This document shows, in pieces, positions 24,795-33,584 of a stretch of DNA of 64,000 nt (positions are counted from its first letter, which is position 1; the number at the start of each line of letters is the position of its first letter). The translations under genes were made by a program, and so were the position numbers. The notes beneath the pieces were generated by a model that saw only the letters and a list, made by a program, of their open reading frames with translations, did not search any database and was not told the DNA's origin. The DNA is from Haladaptatus caseinilyticus. GTDB lineage: Archaea; Halobacteriota; Halobacteria; Halobacteriales; Haladaptataceae. Where the stretch lies: positions 62,001 through 126,000 of the forward strand of contig NZ_CP111036.1 of NCBI RefSeq assembly GCF_026248685.1, given 5' to 3'.

Positions 24795-25946
24795 ATGAGT
24801 CTGAATTCATCGAACGCCGTGCGTACCTTCGTTCGTCGAACTGCACAGGTCACAACGCTCGTCGCAAGTGCCGCCGTCGGATTTCCGGTCGCGGCCGCTC
24901 ACAGCGGGACGACGCATGCCGGAACGCCACACTGGTTGCTGCTTCTGTTCGTGATCACGGGACTGGGCGTCCTCGGTCTGAGTAGTATGGGGGTTCGACG
25001 CGCGTGGGTAGTCGGACGTGTCGGTATCGTCGGTGTTTTTCTCGGTGGTCTGCTGGCGATGTTCGGTGGAATCGGCCTCGTCGAAATCCAAGTCGTCGCC
25101 CCTGCAGGCCCGAGCAGGGGATTCTACCGCTGGTACCCCCTCGCCAGCCTCTTCATCGGATCGATCACCTTGGTCGGGAGCTTCGTCATCGTTCGGTTGC
25201 GATGGCCGGACCGCCCACGGTATGCCATGCTGGGTGGGTTGCTTGGCGCGTGGATTAGCTATCCGGTGGTGCTCCCCAACAACGGGGTGACGAACCCGAT
25301 CGGCTACCTACTGGTTCTGAGCGTCGTACTGCTAACGGGGTATATCATCCGGCACGATGCGAAGCCGCTCCTCTCTCGCCTTCGTACGAGCCGGCTCGTA
25401 TCGGGTGTTGGAGTGCTTTCGGGCGTCCTTTTCATGATTTTCTTCGCGTTCTCGGCAGGGACGCTGAGCACGAATCCGGATGCGGGAATCGGAATGCCGG
25501 AGACGCGAACGATAACGACGGTGATGCTCGCGGATCCACTCGTCTCCTGGCCTGCTGTCGAGTTTTATTTTCCGAGTATCCCCCTCTCGGGATTCGTTTC
25601 GGTCGGGACGGTTCTGCTGTTCGGATTCATCGGGTCGCTCGTCGGACTGAACGCGGCCTTCGTCGCAAATCAATGGGAGCGAGCATCCGATACCGGTTCG
25701 AGTTCGGTGTTCGCCGGTTCCCTCGCGGCGTCGGGGGCGACGGCCTGTTGTTGCTGTGCACCCGCGATGTACGGTGTCGTCAGCGCGGTAATGGGTGTGG
25801 CCGCGAGTCCGATCTACTGGGCATTCATGGATCCAACCTCACCCGTCGGCGGGACGTTCTTCGCGGTGAGCGTTCTACTGTTGACGTCCAGTCTCGTTCG
25901 GTCCGCCGACGAGATCGCCTGTGAACCCCGACGTAGTATCGACTGA
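24795..25946 (+). CDS. Polytopic membrane protein with His-rich N-terminus and CCCC motif
   Basis: A 383-residue protein with a Sec-type signal or first helix (residues about 17-35), directly followed by H36-S-G-T-T-H41-A-G-T-P-H46, a spaced His cluster that would face outside. Seven to nine further membrane segments follow. In the C-terminal half, four consecutive Cys (318-321) sit at the start of a helix (ATACCCCAPAMYGVVSAVMG). Both motifs suggest a metal or redox role, perhaps copper, but I do not recognise the family. Monocistronic; the CYTH-family gene follows after 66 bases. Confidence 0.75.
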   Translation: MSLNSSNAVRTFVRRTAQVTTLVASAAVGFPVAAAHSGTTHAGTPHWLLLLFVITGLGVLGLSSMGVRRAWVVGRVGIVGVFLGGLLAMFGGIGLVEIQVVAPAGPSRGFYRWYPLASLFIGSITLVGSFVIVRLRWPDRPRYAMLGGLLGAWISYPVVLPNNGVTNPIGYLLVLSVVLLTGYIIRHDAKPLLSRLRTSRLVSGVGVLSGVLFMIFFAFSAGTLSTNPDAGIGMPETRTITTVMLADPLVSWPAVEFYFPSIPLSGFVSVGTVLLFGFIGSLVGLNAAFVANQWERASDTGSSSVFAGSLAASGATACCCCAPAMYGVVSAVMGVAASPIYWAFMDPTSPVGGTFFAVSVLLLTSSLVRSADEIACEPRRSID

Positions 25947-26012
25947 TCGTGCGCACGCGTTACGAGCAACGGTCCCGCGCATCTTTTCACTGTAGCGCTC
26001 ATCCCCTCGAAC

Positions 26013-26558
26013 ATGTACGAGGTCGAAGTGAAGGTTCGTGCCGACCACGAGGCGGTTCGTGACCGCCTCAACGAGCTCGGTGCACGAGCGCTCGGGACGG
26101 TTACACAGGAGGATTTCTACTACGACGCCCCTCATCGTGACTTTGCGAAAACCGACGAAGCGCTCCGGATCCGTCAGGAGGCCGGTGAGGACGAAACCGT
26201 CGAGGTCGTGACGTATAAGGGACCGTTGGTCGAGGAGGAGTCCAAGACCCGAAAGGAACACGAAACCGTCGTAGGGGACAGTGAGACGGTGGACGCGTTG
26301 TTGTCCGCGCTCGGCTTCGAGGCGACGGAAACGGTTCACAAGGAGCGAGAACGGTACGAACTCGACGGGTACGTCGTCACCTTGGATTCGGTGACGGGAC
26401 TCGGCGAATTCGTGGAAGTCGAGGCGGCGGCGAAAGCGGACGATGTGGAGTCGGTTCGGGAGGGTGCCTTCGACGTGCTCGTCGATTTGAATCTCGATCC
26501 GAACGAACAAGTCCGAACGTCGTACCTCGGTCTGTTACTCGAAGATACACGGGAGTAA
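26013..26558 (+). CDS. CYTH-domain (class IV adenylate cyclase/ThTPase-like) protein
   Basis: A 181-residue CYTH protein. It starts YEVEVKVRAD, the characteristic E-x-E-x-K motif binding triphosphates and metal. Then come a DFYYDAPHRDF strand with YYD, an ALRIRQEAG segment, TYKGP, KERERYELDGYVVTLDSVTG and FVEVEA; Arg/Lys/Glu residues line the tunnel as in CyaB. In archaea the activity may be triphosphatase rather than cyclase; the sequence cannot tell. It lies 56 bases upstream of the SAM synthetase gene, in the same direction. Confidence 0.9.
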   Translation: MYEVEVKVRADHEAVRDRLNELGARALGTVTQEDFYYDAPHRDFAKTDEALRIRQEAGEDETVEVVTYKGPLVEEESKTRKEHETVVGDSETVDALLSALGFEATETVHKERERYELDGYVVTLDSVTGLGEFVEVEAAAKADDVESVREGAFDVLVDLNLDPNEQVRTSYLGLLLEDTRE

Positions 26559-26614
26559 TACAGACACGGCAGACCGTTTCCGCAAGTTATAGAATCCGTG
26601 ACTGAGAACCAGAT

Positions 26615-27817
26615 ATGATGACAGAGCGGAACATTCAGGTCGAACCGATCGACCGTCGGGCAGTCGAAGATCAGGATATCGAAATCGTCGAGCGAAAGGG
26701 AATCGGTCATCCTGACTCTATCTGTGACGGTATCGCGGAAGCGGTTTCTAGCGCACTTTCGCAGGCATATCTCGACCGTGTCGGAAAAGTGCTCCACTAC
26801 AATACGGACGAAACGCAACTCGTCGCAGGCAGTTCGAATCCGGAGTTCGGCGGCGGCGAAATGGTGGAACCCATCTACATTCTTCTCACCGGACGTGCGA
26901 CGAAGGAGTACGAGGGAACCAAAATCCCGACCGACACCATCGCACTGGAAGCGGCGCGTAACTACCTGAACGAGAACATTCCGGAACTCGACGTCGGCAC
27001 GGACGTCATCCTCGACGTCAAACTCGGTGAGGGTAGTGGCGACCTCCAGAGCGTCTTCTCCGAGGATGGCGCGACGGTCCCGATGGCGAACGACACGAGT
27101 TTTGGCGTCGGACACGCCCCCCTCAGCGAAACCGAGCAAATCGTCCTCAACGCCGAACAGCGGCTCAACAGCGAATTCGTCGCGGACTACCCTGCGCTCG
27201 GCCCGGACGTGAAAATCATGGGCAAACGCGAACGGGACACCATCGACGTGACCGTCGCCGCCGCGATGGTGGATACCTACATCGACGACCGGAACGACTA
27301 CGACACGATGGTCGAAAACGTCCGCGAATACGTTCTCGACGTCGCCGAGGAGTACACCGACCGCGAGGTGAACGTTCACGTCAACACCGCCGACGCGGAC
27401 GACAGCATCTATCTCACCACGACCGGAACGAGCGCCGAGATGGGTGACGACGGCTCCGTCGGACGCGGGAACCGCGCGAACGGTCTCATCACGCCGAACC
27501 GCTCGATGAGTATGGAAGCCACGAGCGGGAAGAACCCCGTCAATCACATCGGGAAGATTTACAACCTGCTCAGCACCAGCATCGCCGAAACCGTCGTCGC
27601 GGAAGTCGATGGCATCCGAGACATGCGGATTCGCCTGCTCTCGCAAATCGGCCGGCCGATCGACAAACCGCACGTCGCGGACGCGCAAGTCGTCACGGAA
27701 GCGGGAGTTTCACTGGCGGATATCGAGGACGATATCGTCGCCATCGTGGACGAAGAACTGGCAAACGTTACGAACATTACGGAACGCGCGGTCAACGGCG
27801 ACGTAACGACGTTCTAA
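26615..27817 (+). CDS. mat: Archaeal S-adenosylmethionine synthetase
   Basis: Makes SAM from methionine and ATP. The 400-residue archaeal-type enzyme (distinct from bacterial MetK) shows [78 protein letters not shown] and [14 protein letters not shown]. Length and motif order are full and normal. The frame starts ATG ATG, so the first or second Met may be used. It supplies the methyl donor for methyltransferases such as the one at 7.7 kb. Confidence 0.95.
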   Translation: MMTERNIQVEPIDRRAVEDQDIEIVERKGIGHPDSICDGIAEAVSSALSQAYLDRVGKVLHYNTDETQLVAGSSNPEFGGGEMVEPIYILLTGRATKEYEGTKIPTDTIALEAARNYLNENIPELDVGTDVILDVKLGEGSGDLQSVFSEDGATVPMANDTSFGVGHAPLSETEQIVLNAEQRLNSEFVADYPALGPDVKIMGKRERDTIDVTVAAAMVDTYIDDRNDYDTMVENVREYVLDVAEEYTDREVNVHVNTADADDSIYLTTTGTSAEMGDDGSVGRGNRANGLITPNRSMSMEATSGKNPVNHIGKIYNLLSTSIAETVVAEVDGIRDMRIRLLSQIGRPIDKPHVADAQVVTEAGVSLADIEDDIVAIVDEELANVTNITERAVNGDVTTF

Positions 27818-27861
27818 TCGCCTTCGACACTCGTTTATTGCGGCCACTGTTATGCCCGTCT

Positions 27862-29031
27862 ATGCACCCGTCGGGAGCCGATACCGTCCTCGTCCGACAC
27901 GGGGACGTGGGCGTGAAAAGTGGGAAAGTGCAGACGGAGATGGAGCGACGGCTCCGCGACAACATGGCGGCGATACTCGAAGACCGCGGCATCGACGCGG
28001 AGGTCGAACGTCGCTGGTCCCGCCTGCTCGTCCACACGGACGAAGAATTGGTCGAGGACGCGACGACTGCGGCGGCGGACACGTTCGGCGTGCAATCCGC
28101 CAGTCCGGCGGTCGTCGTCTCGCCGGAACAGGAACATATCGAGGAAACGCTCGTCGATGCCGCTCGCGAACACTATAACGGAGGAACGTTCGCCGTTCGC
28201 GCCCGTCGCTCGTCGAAAGACCACCCCTTCACGAGCGAAGACCTCGAACGTGACGGCGGAACTGCTATCTGGGACGCGGTCGAACGTCCGGAAGTCGATT
28301 TGGACGACCCGGACATCACCTTCTCCGTCGAAGTCCGCAAGACCGAAGCGTTCGTCTTCGTCGAAAAACGCGACGGGCCGGGCGGTCTCCCACTCGGTAC
28401 GCAGACGAAACTCGTCTCGTTGATCAGCGGCGGTATCGACTCCCCCGTCTCGACATGGGAGGTGATGAAACGCGGGAGTCCAGTGATTCCCGTCTACCTC
28501 GAGTTGGGGGACTACGGCGGACTCGACCACGAAGCGCGGGCAATCGAGACGGTTCGCAAACTCCAAAAATACGCACCGAACAAGGATATGCGGGTTCGAA
28601 AGGTCCCTGCGGGGGAGGCCATGAACCGCCTCGCGGACGAAGTCGGACCGGCTCGGATGTTGACTTTTCGGCGGTTCATGTATCGCGTCGCGGAGCACAT
28701 CGCCCGAGAGGAATCCGCCCACGGCATCGTCACCGGGGAGGCTATCGGGCAGAAATCGAGTCAGACCGCACGCAATCTCGGCGTCGTCAGCGCAGCGACG
28801 ACCATGCCCGTCCACCGACCGCTCCTCACGATGGACAAAAGCGACATCGTGGCCCGCGCCCGGAAAATCGATACGTTCGACGATTCTACGATTCCGGCGG
28901 GATGCAACCGAATCGCGCCGGACTATCCCGAGACGAACGCAACCCTGGAAATCGCGCGAGACGCCGACCCGGACGACTTGTTCGAACTGGCGAAAGAAGC
29001 CGCCGAAAACGTCGAAATCGTGGAACTCTGA
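27862..29031 (+). CDS. thiI: tRNA 4-thiouridine synthase ThiI
   Basis: Sulfur transfer enzyme forming s4U in tRNA and supporting thiamine-thiazole synthesis. The 389-residue protein has an N-terminal ferredoxin-like domain with VRHGDVGVKSGKVQ, a THUMP domain (TFAVRARRSSKDHPFTSEDL), and a PP-loop adenylation domain with SLISGGIDSPVSTW and a later GEAIGQKSSQTARNL. There is no C-terminal rhodanese domain; the conserved Cys in IPAGCNRIAPDYPETN may act instead. ATG 27862 fits the family start better than 27838. Confidence 0.92.
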   Translation: MHPSGADTVLVRHGDVGVKSGKVQTEMERRLRDNMAAILEDRGIDAEVERRWSRLLVHTDEELVEDATTAAADTFGVQSASPAVVVSPEQEHIEETLVDAAREHYNGGTFAVRARRSSKDHPFTSEDLERDGGTAIWDAVERPEVDLDDPDITFSVEVRKTEAFVFVEKRDGPGGLPLGTQTKLVSLISGGIDSPVSTWEVMKRGSPVIPVYLELGDYGGLDHEARAIETVRKLQKYAPNKDMRVRKVPAGEAMNRLADEVGPARMLTFRRFMYRVAEHIAREESAHGIVTGEAIGQKSSQTARNLGVVSAATTMPVHRPLLTMDKSDIVARARKIDTFDDSTIPAGCNRIAPDYPETNATLEIARDADPDDLFELAKEAAENVEIVEL

Positions 29032-29113
29032 GCATTCCTCGACCAGCCGATTACAATATCCCGGTGTCGTACCGTGGGAAACAACAATAGTTCTCGATAC
29101 CGTTCGTATCGAT

Positions 29114-29488
29114 ATGAGCACCGACGATAGAACCCGTGTCAAAGATATGATGTCGACACCGTTAATGACGATTTCACCGGACGCGACTGTTACAGACGCC
29201 GCGAAAGTAATGCGGGAAAACGATATTAGTGCACTCGTCGTGACGACCACCCCGCGATCGATCATCAGTAGTTCCGACGTGCTCGATGCCGCTGCCGACG
29301 GTCTGGATCCGACCGATTTACGGGTTTCTGATGTAATGACGACAGATGTCGAGACCGTTACTCCCGACCTTTACATGGAGGAGGTAGCCGCGATGATGAC
29401 TACCTTCGGTATCAAACACCTACCCGTCGTCGACGGCGATTACGTCGGAATGGTTTCATCGACCGACGTTACCACCCTCCTCTCCTGA
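29114..29488 (+). CDS. CBS domain pair protein
   Basis: A 124-residue protein consisting of one Bateman module: CBS1 (VKDMMSTPLMTISPDATVTD, then ENDISALVVTT, then SSSDVLDAAA) and CBS2 (VSDVMTTDVETVTPDLYMEE, then FGIKHLPVVDGDYVGMVSSTD). Such modules bind adenine nucleotides or SAM and act as energy or osmotic sensors. CBS1 has an ill-fitting turn TTTPRSII where a G-hydrophobic-hydrophobic loop is normal. No effector domain is attached. Monocistronic. Confidence 0.92.
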   Translation: MSTDDRTRVKDMMSTPLMTISPDATVTDAAKVMRENDISALVVTTTPRSIISSSDVLDAAADGLDPTDLRVSDVMTTDVETVTPDLYMEEVAAMMTTFGIKHLPVVDGDYVGMVSSTDVTTLLS

Positions 29489-29568
29489 GGGGGCACCGAA
29501 GCCGATATCCTCACTTCTCACCGATAGAAGACGAAATCGATTTAGTCAGCCACTCCAACCCAGAAACA

Positions 29569-30033
29569 GTGACCCGCGTCCTGCTCGTCGGTTCGGAGGA
29601 GGTCGATTTACGCGCCGAACTGTTCTCCCGGGAGACGGCGCGAGACGCCCTCGCAACGTTCCAACTCCGCGAACCGTACCAAAACTGCCTCGAACTGGAA
29701 ACCATCAGCGTCGGTTCCGCGACCTCGCTGTTGAATGATCTGAACTGGTATCTCGTCCGCTTCGTGGACGAGGCGCTCGTCCTCGAACCGAGTATCAGCG
29801 ACGACGAGTGGCTATCGCGCAAACTCGCCGCCAGGGTTCGGGACGGGGATCTCGAACCCGCCGAAACCGACCCGCTGCTCAAAATTTACGGTGTAGAGAA
29901 GGACGAATCCGGTACGACACTCGTGGAGCCGATGTATGTAGCGCGGACCGTGGACGGGGTTCCGGAGTACGACCTGCGCGAGGTGGACGAGACGATGGTA
30001 GTCCGCGTGACTGAAGACGAATTTCGGTCGTAA
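29569..30033 (+). CDS. Conserved haloarchaeal protein (DUF5804-like)
   Basis: A 154-residue protein starting at GTG 29569. Features: MTRVLLVGSEEVDLRAELFS opening, a LNDLNWYLVRFVDEALVLEP helix-strand region and a C-terminal beta-rich half. I recognise the pattern from a broadly conserved haloarchaeal family (DUF5804, from memory), for which no function is established to my knowledge. It sits 62 bases ahead of another conserved unknown gene in the same direction. Confidence 0.8.
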   Translation: MTRVLLVGSEEVDLRAELFSRETARDALATFQLREPYQNCLELETISVGSATSLLNDLNWYLVRFVDEALVLEPSISDDEWLSRKLAARVRDGDLEPAETDPLLKIYGVEKDESGTTLVEPMYVARTVDGVPEYDLREVDETMVVRVTEDEFRS

Positions 30034-30095
30034 GCTCGGCGGCTACCTGCGACCACCGACGCAACCCTTTTCGACGTTCTCGGCGAGTGGAACGT

Positions 30096-30569
30096 ATGGT
30101 GGGGGTAATCGGCGAAGAGCAGGTCATCGCGTGGCTCGACGGGAAAGTCGTCAACGACGTTCAGCGCGTAACCGACGACGAGACCGAGTTCAACATCGAG
30201 CTTCGGCTCGCACGACTGCCGCTTCACGTCATCAAAGAGGAGACGAGGGGACCGATTCGGCTGGTCAGTAACACCGGGTTCGACACCGAGCGCACTCGGA
30301 ATCTCATGGAAAGCGACGAGGACAGAAACGAACTACTGACCCGAATAGGACCAGTCTTGGCGGTGACGCCGGGATTCTACACGTTCCTCGACGGGGAGGG
30401 TACCTCGTGTGAGTTTACGGACGCACACTCGATTCAACTCGAACACAGGATCTATCCCGACGGCGCGAGCAGACAGGCGATGATGGAAGGGCTGATGAGT
30501 CTCGCGACCGCCATGCGATATCTCCAAAATACGGTCACGATGCTGCTCGAAGCCCGTCAAAATGGGTAG
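30096..30569 (+). CDS. Conserved archaeal hypothetical protein (possibly DUF2299-like)
   Basis: A 157-residue protein. Alternating beta strands (TEFNIELRLARLPLHVIKEE, PIRLVSNTGFD) are followed by two helices, the last with MMEGLMSLATAMRYLQNTVT. The layout of a small sandwich followed by helices reminds me of type III secretion chaperone-like/DUF2299 proteins, but I am not certain. ATG 30096 is used because GTG-type starts upstream add no conserved residues. Co-directional with the preceding unknown gene. Confidence 0.72.
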   Translation: MVGVIGEEQVIAWLDGKVVNDVQRVTDDETEFNIELRLARLPLHVIKEETRGPIRLVSNTGFDTERTRNLMESDEDRNELLTRIGPVLAVTPGFYTFLDGEGTSCEFTDAHSIQLEHRIYPDGASRQAMMEGLMSLATAMRYLQNTVTMLLEARQNG

Positions 30570-30871
30570 GGGGTACTGTCAGTGGAGGAGTGGGCCGAGC
30601 GTCAGTGGGTTGTCAATGGATGGGTTGGGTCGTGCTCGAACCCGTTTGGCTGGAGCCACGCCGGGGTAAAAATACCAGTTCGTCGTTCCCGGTTCGTGAA
30701 AATGGTGGTGTATCGGACCCAGTTTCGCCGTTATCGGCCCCCCCGCGTAATTCAACTCGGATGCGTGTCTGTTGACTCGAAAGTCGCGTTCGACCCATCG
30801 TCCGCCGAGAGTTCGAGTTCCCTAGTCCGGAGCGATATGGTTATTTACGGACATCGACGATATTAGAGATA
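30570..30871. other. 302-base intergenic region
   Basis: Only motif-less overlapping frames are seen. A TTATTTA box at 30841-30847, 25-31 bases before ATG 30872, is a likely promoter for a leaderless transcript of the next gene. A run of seven C near 30737-30743 is the only other oddity. Confidence 0.45.
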
Positions 30872-31174
30872 ATGTCCTCCAACTCGTCCGATATCCGAGT
30901 CCGAAAGGCCGTCGGTCCGATACGAATTCGGGACACGACGCTTCTGTTCCAACTCGTCGGACTCTTTTTTGCGTTCGTCGGCGTACAGGTGTTGTCATTC
31001 GGATTCGACCTGCTTCAGTTGCCGCTCACTCTCGACGAGTTGGTCCGGTTGCCGTCGAACGTTTCCGGAGTAAGTCGCTCACCGATGTCCGCGGCCTATC
31101 ACCTCGGACTCGGATGCTTTTTCATCTGTAGTGGACTCGGAATCGGCGGGGTTCGAATCCGATTCGCCGAGTGA
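30872..31174 (+). CDS. Small two-helix membrane protein
   Basis: A 100-residue protein with two hydrophobic segments (LLFQLVGLFFAFVGVQVLSF near 24-43, and YHLGLGCFFICSGLGIGGV near 76-94) joined by a loop containing LDELVRLPSNVSG. The N-terminus is hydrophilic and basic. No family recognised. The TATA-like box 25-31 bases upstream supports the start. Confidence 0.6.
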   Translation: MSSNSSDIRVRKAVGPIRIRDTTLLFQLVGLFFAFVGVQVLSFGFDLLQLPLTLDELVRLPSNVSGVSRSPMSAAYHLGLGCFFICSGLGIGGVRIRFAE

Positions 31175-31225
31175 CGAATCCGGAGCGAACCAACTATTTA
31201 TTTCAGACCATCGTTCTGTCGAGCG

Positions 31226-32059
31226 ATGACCGACGTCGTTTCGACCGTTGCTAACTGTGCTGGGCTCAAAGTTCACTACCGCTCCGCAGGCACCCCTGAA
31301 AACCCACCGGTCGTCCTGCTACATGGTGGCGGTTTCGACTCGGCAGGTCTTTCGTGGAAGCACACGATTCCAGCCCTCGCGGACGATTTTCGAGTCATCG
31401 CACCCGACTTGCCGGGATACGGAGGGAGCGACCCACCCGACGCCTCAGTCTCCATGGAGTATTACGTCTCCGTCCTCGGCAGGTTTCTCGACGCGGTCGC
31501 CATCGACACGACCGCTCTCATCGGCATCTCGATGGGTGGCGGAATCGCCCTCGGATTCGCCCTTGACGATCCGGACCGTGTTTCCAAACTGGTGCTGGTC
31601 GATAGCTACGGCCTCGGTGGAACAGTTCCGGGGGGACCGCTTGGCTACGCCTTCACCCGACTTGGCCTGACCGGCCTCACGTTTTCCCTCCTCTCCCGAA
31701 GTCGAACGATGACTGCCCTCGCGCTTCGCAGCGTCATCGAGGGCAAACCGGACGACGTACTCGTTTCCGAGGCGTTCGCCGGACTTCGACGCCACGACGG
31801 AACGACATGGGACGCGTTTCAGAAAAACGAAGTCGGACCCTGGGGCCTTCGAACGAACTACATCGGTCGTCTACCCGACCTCGCGGTACCGACGCTGGTG
31901 GTTCACGGTGAACACGATCCGATCGTGCCCGTTTCGTGGGCGGTACGGGCAGGGACCTTGATTCCTGACGTAAAAGCCCGTCTCATACCGAACTGCGGCC
32001 ACATGCCACCCCGTGAAAAACCGACGGAGTTCAACGAACTCGTTCGTGAGTTCTGCTGA
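31226..32059 (+). CDS. Alpha/beta hydrolase
   Basis: A 277-residue alpha/beta-hydrolase fold enzyme. HGGGF oxyanion segment near 33-37, nucleophile Ser102 in GISMGG, acidic residue in VHGEHDPIVP, catalytic His in NCGHMPPREKP. The cap region between LLVDSYGLGGT-like and RLPDLAVPTL segments is short. The substrate is unknown; esterase, epoxide-hydrolase-like or C-C hydrolase activities share this pattern. It converges on the cysteine synthase gene with 18 bases between stops. Confidence 0.9.
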   Translation: MTDVVSTVANCAGLKVHYRSAGTPENPPVVLLHGGGFDSAGLSWKHTIPALADDFRVIAPDLPGYGGSDPPDASVSMEYYVSVLGRFLDAVAIDTTALIGISMGGGIALGFALDDPDRVSKLVLVDSYGLGGTVPGGPLGYAFTRLGLTGLTFSLLSRSRTMTALALRSVIEGKPDDVLVSEAFAGLRRHDGTTWDAFQKNEVGPWGLRTNYIGRLPDLAVPTLVVHGEHDPIVPVSWAVRAGTLIPDVKARLIPNCGHMPPREKPTEFNELVREFC

Positions 32060-32077
32060 TCGAACCGAAGCGACTCT

Positions 32078-33088
32078 TCAATCGAACATCCCGGTCGAGA
32101 GGTATCGTTCGCCGCTGTCCGGGAAGAGAGTGATGACGAGGGGACAGTCGTCGTATCCCTGTTCGACCCCGCCGTCGGACGTCACCGGAGATGGCGAGTC
32201 GAATTCACCGCCTTCCATCATCTCGCTCCATTCCTCGGGCATCTCCGGACAGTTGAGGTCGGGTTGAGCGAGTCGCTCGGCGACGCGGTAGGCGGCGACG
32301 CTCGCTGCACCGCTGGACTGACCTACCAGGATCCCTTCCTCGCGAGCGAGTCGGCGAGCCTCTTCTTCGGCCGCCTCCAACGAAACGGTCTCGACCGAAT
32401 CGAGGAGGTCGGTGTCGAGGAGGTCGCTGACGAATCCGGGTCCCATGCCCTGATACTCGTCCTCGCCCGGCTCTCCCGTCGAGAGGACTGCGTTTCGTTC
32501 CGGTTCGACTGCGACAATCTCCATGTCGGGGTACTCCTCCAATAGGCGTGTTGCGGTCCCAGTGATCGTTCCACCCGTACCGACACCTGCGACGAGGGCG
32601 TCGATTTCCCGTCCCTCGACCTGTTCGATGATTTCCTCCGCAGTCGTTCGGTAGTGTGCCTCCGCGTTGGCTCGGTTTTCGAACTGCCCGAGTTGTATCG
32701 TATTCTCGGACTCGGTGAGTTCGTCCGCCCGTGTGCGGGCCGATTCCATGTTTCCACTCACGAGTTCGAGGTCCGCCCCGTACGCTTTGAGAAGTTGCCG
32801 ACGCTCCGGGGATTTCGATGCGGGCATGACGATGGTGAGGTCGTAGCCTCTCGCCGCGCAGACGACGGCCAAACCGATACCCGTATTCCCGCTGGTCGGT
32901 TCGACGATTCGGTCGCCGGGTTGCAACTCGCCCGCCCGCTCCGCGGCTTCGACCATCGCCAACGCCGGACGGTCTTTGGCCGACCCGCCGGGATTGAACG
33001 ACTCGATTTTCGCGGCGACGGTCGCACCCTCTGGCGAGCGCACGTGGACGAGCGGTGACCCCACGGCATCGAGGATGGACGATTTCAT
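32078..33088 (-). CDS. Cysteine synthase family PLP enzyme
   Basis: Beta-replacement enzyme forming cysteine (or a relative such as O-phosphoserine- or cystathionine-forming homologues). The 336-residue protein has the PLP-Lys in FNPGGSAKDRPA, the substrate loop EPTSGNTGIG, the phosphate loop GVGTGGTITG, and GILVGQSSGAA near the end of the core. It has an acidic C-terminal extension with DLNCPEMPEEWSEM. ATG 33088 is chosen because family homology starts at once (MKSSILDAVGSPLV). Divergent from the thioredoxin-like gene, a suggestive sulfur/thiol pairing. Confidence 0.9.
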   Translation of the reverse strand: MKSSILDAVGSPLVHVRSPEGATVAAKIESFNPGGSAKDRPALAMVEAAERAGELQPGDRIVEPTSGNTGIGLAVVCAARGYDLTIVMPASKSPERRQLLKAYGADLELVSGNMESARTRADELTESENTIQLGQFENRANAEAHYRTTAEEIIEQVEGREIDALVAGVGTGGTITGTATRLLEEYPDMEIVAVEPERNAVLSTGEPGEDEYQGMGPGFVSDLLDTDLLDSVETVSLEAAEEEARRLAREEGILVGQSSGAASVAAYRVAERLAQPDLNCPEMPEEWSEMMEGGEFDSPSPVTSDGGVEQGYDDCPLVITLFPDSGERYLSTGMFD

Positions 33089-33188
33089 ATCCGGCAAATA
33101 CGGTTTCCACACCTAAACCCCTACTGGACTCCGGCAGGAGATGCCGGAAGAAAGAGTGGTTTATCGTGTCCCGGCCCAAGCCACGACT

Positions 33189-33560
33189 ATGGAATCAACC
33201 GAACCAACACCGACGTGGGATGCGAACGCACACAGCGAGACCGTCAGCGCGATCGAAGCGGCCATCGGCGAAGTAACGTACCGGGTCTGGGGCGCGGACT
33301 GGTGTGTCGACTGCCGGAACGCACTCCCGGACTTCTTCGCCGCGTTGGACGCCGCAGGCGTCCCCGACGACCAAGTGCACGTATACGAGGTAGACCGAGA
33401 CAAGAACGGCGAACAGACCGAGGAGTACGACGTGACGCTCATTCCGACCATCGTCGCGGAACGTGATGGTGACGAAGTCGCTCGATTCGAGGAGAGCGAA
33501 CAACTCCCAGCCGCGGAGTTCGTCGCCGAAAAATTGCTCGAAAGCGACGTCTCTGCCTAG
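33189..33560 (+). CDS. Thioredoxin-family protein
   Basis: A 123-residue protein with a thioredoxin fold and redox-active C39-V-D-C42 in WGADWCVDC, followed by DVTLIPTIVAERDGDEVARF containing the cis-Pro (IPT). The CVDC dipeptide is unlike the usual CGPC, so its redox potential and partners may differ. ATG 33189 is used; the frame to 33141 adds unrelated residues and would overlap the promoter. It is divergent from cysteine synthase and converges on a YyaL-type gene. Confidence 0.87.
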   Translation: MESTEPTPTWDANAHSETVSAIEAAIGEVTYRVWGADWCVDCRNALPDFFAALDAAGVPDDQVHVYEVDRDKNGEQTEEYDVTLIPTIVAERDGDEVARFEESEQLPAAEFVAEKLLESDVSA

Positions 33561-33584
33561 TACTCCCGACCGACCCCGTCGAAT

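Noticed and set aside
26336-27688. 450-residue minus-strand frame
   Set aside because: Antisense to SAM synthetase and the CYTH gene; no conserved features.
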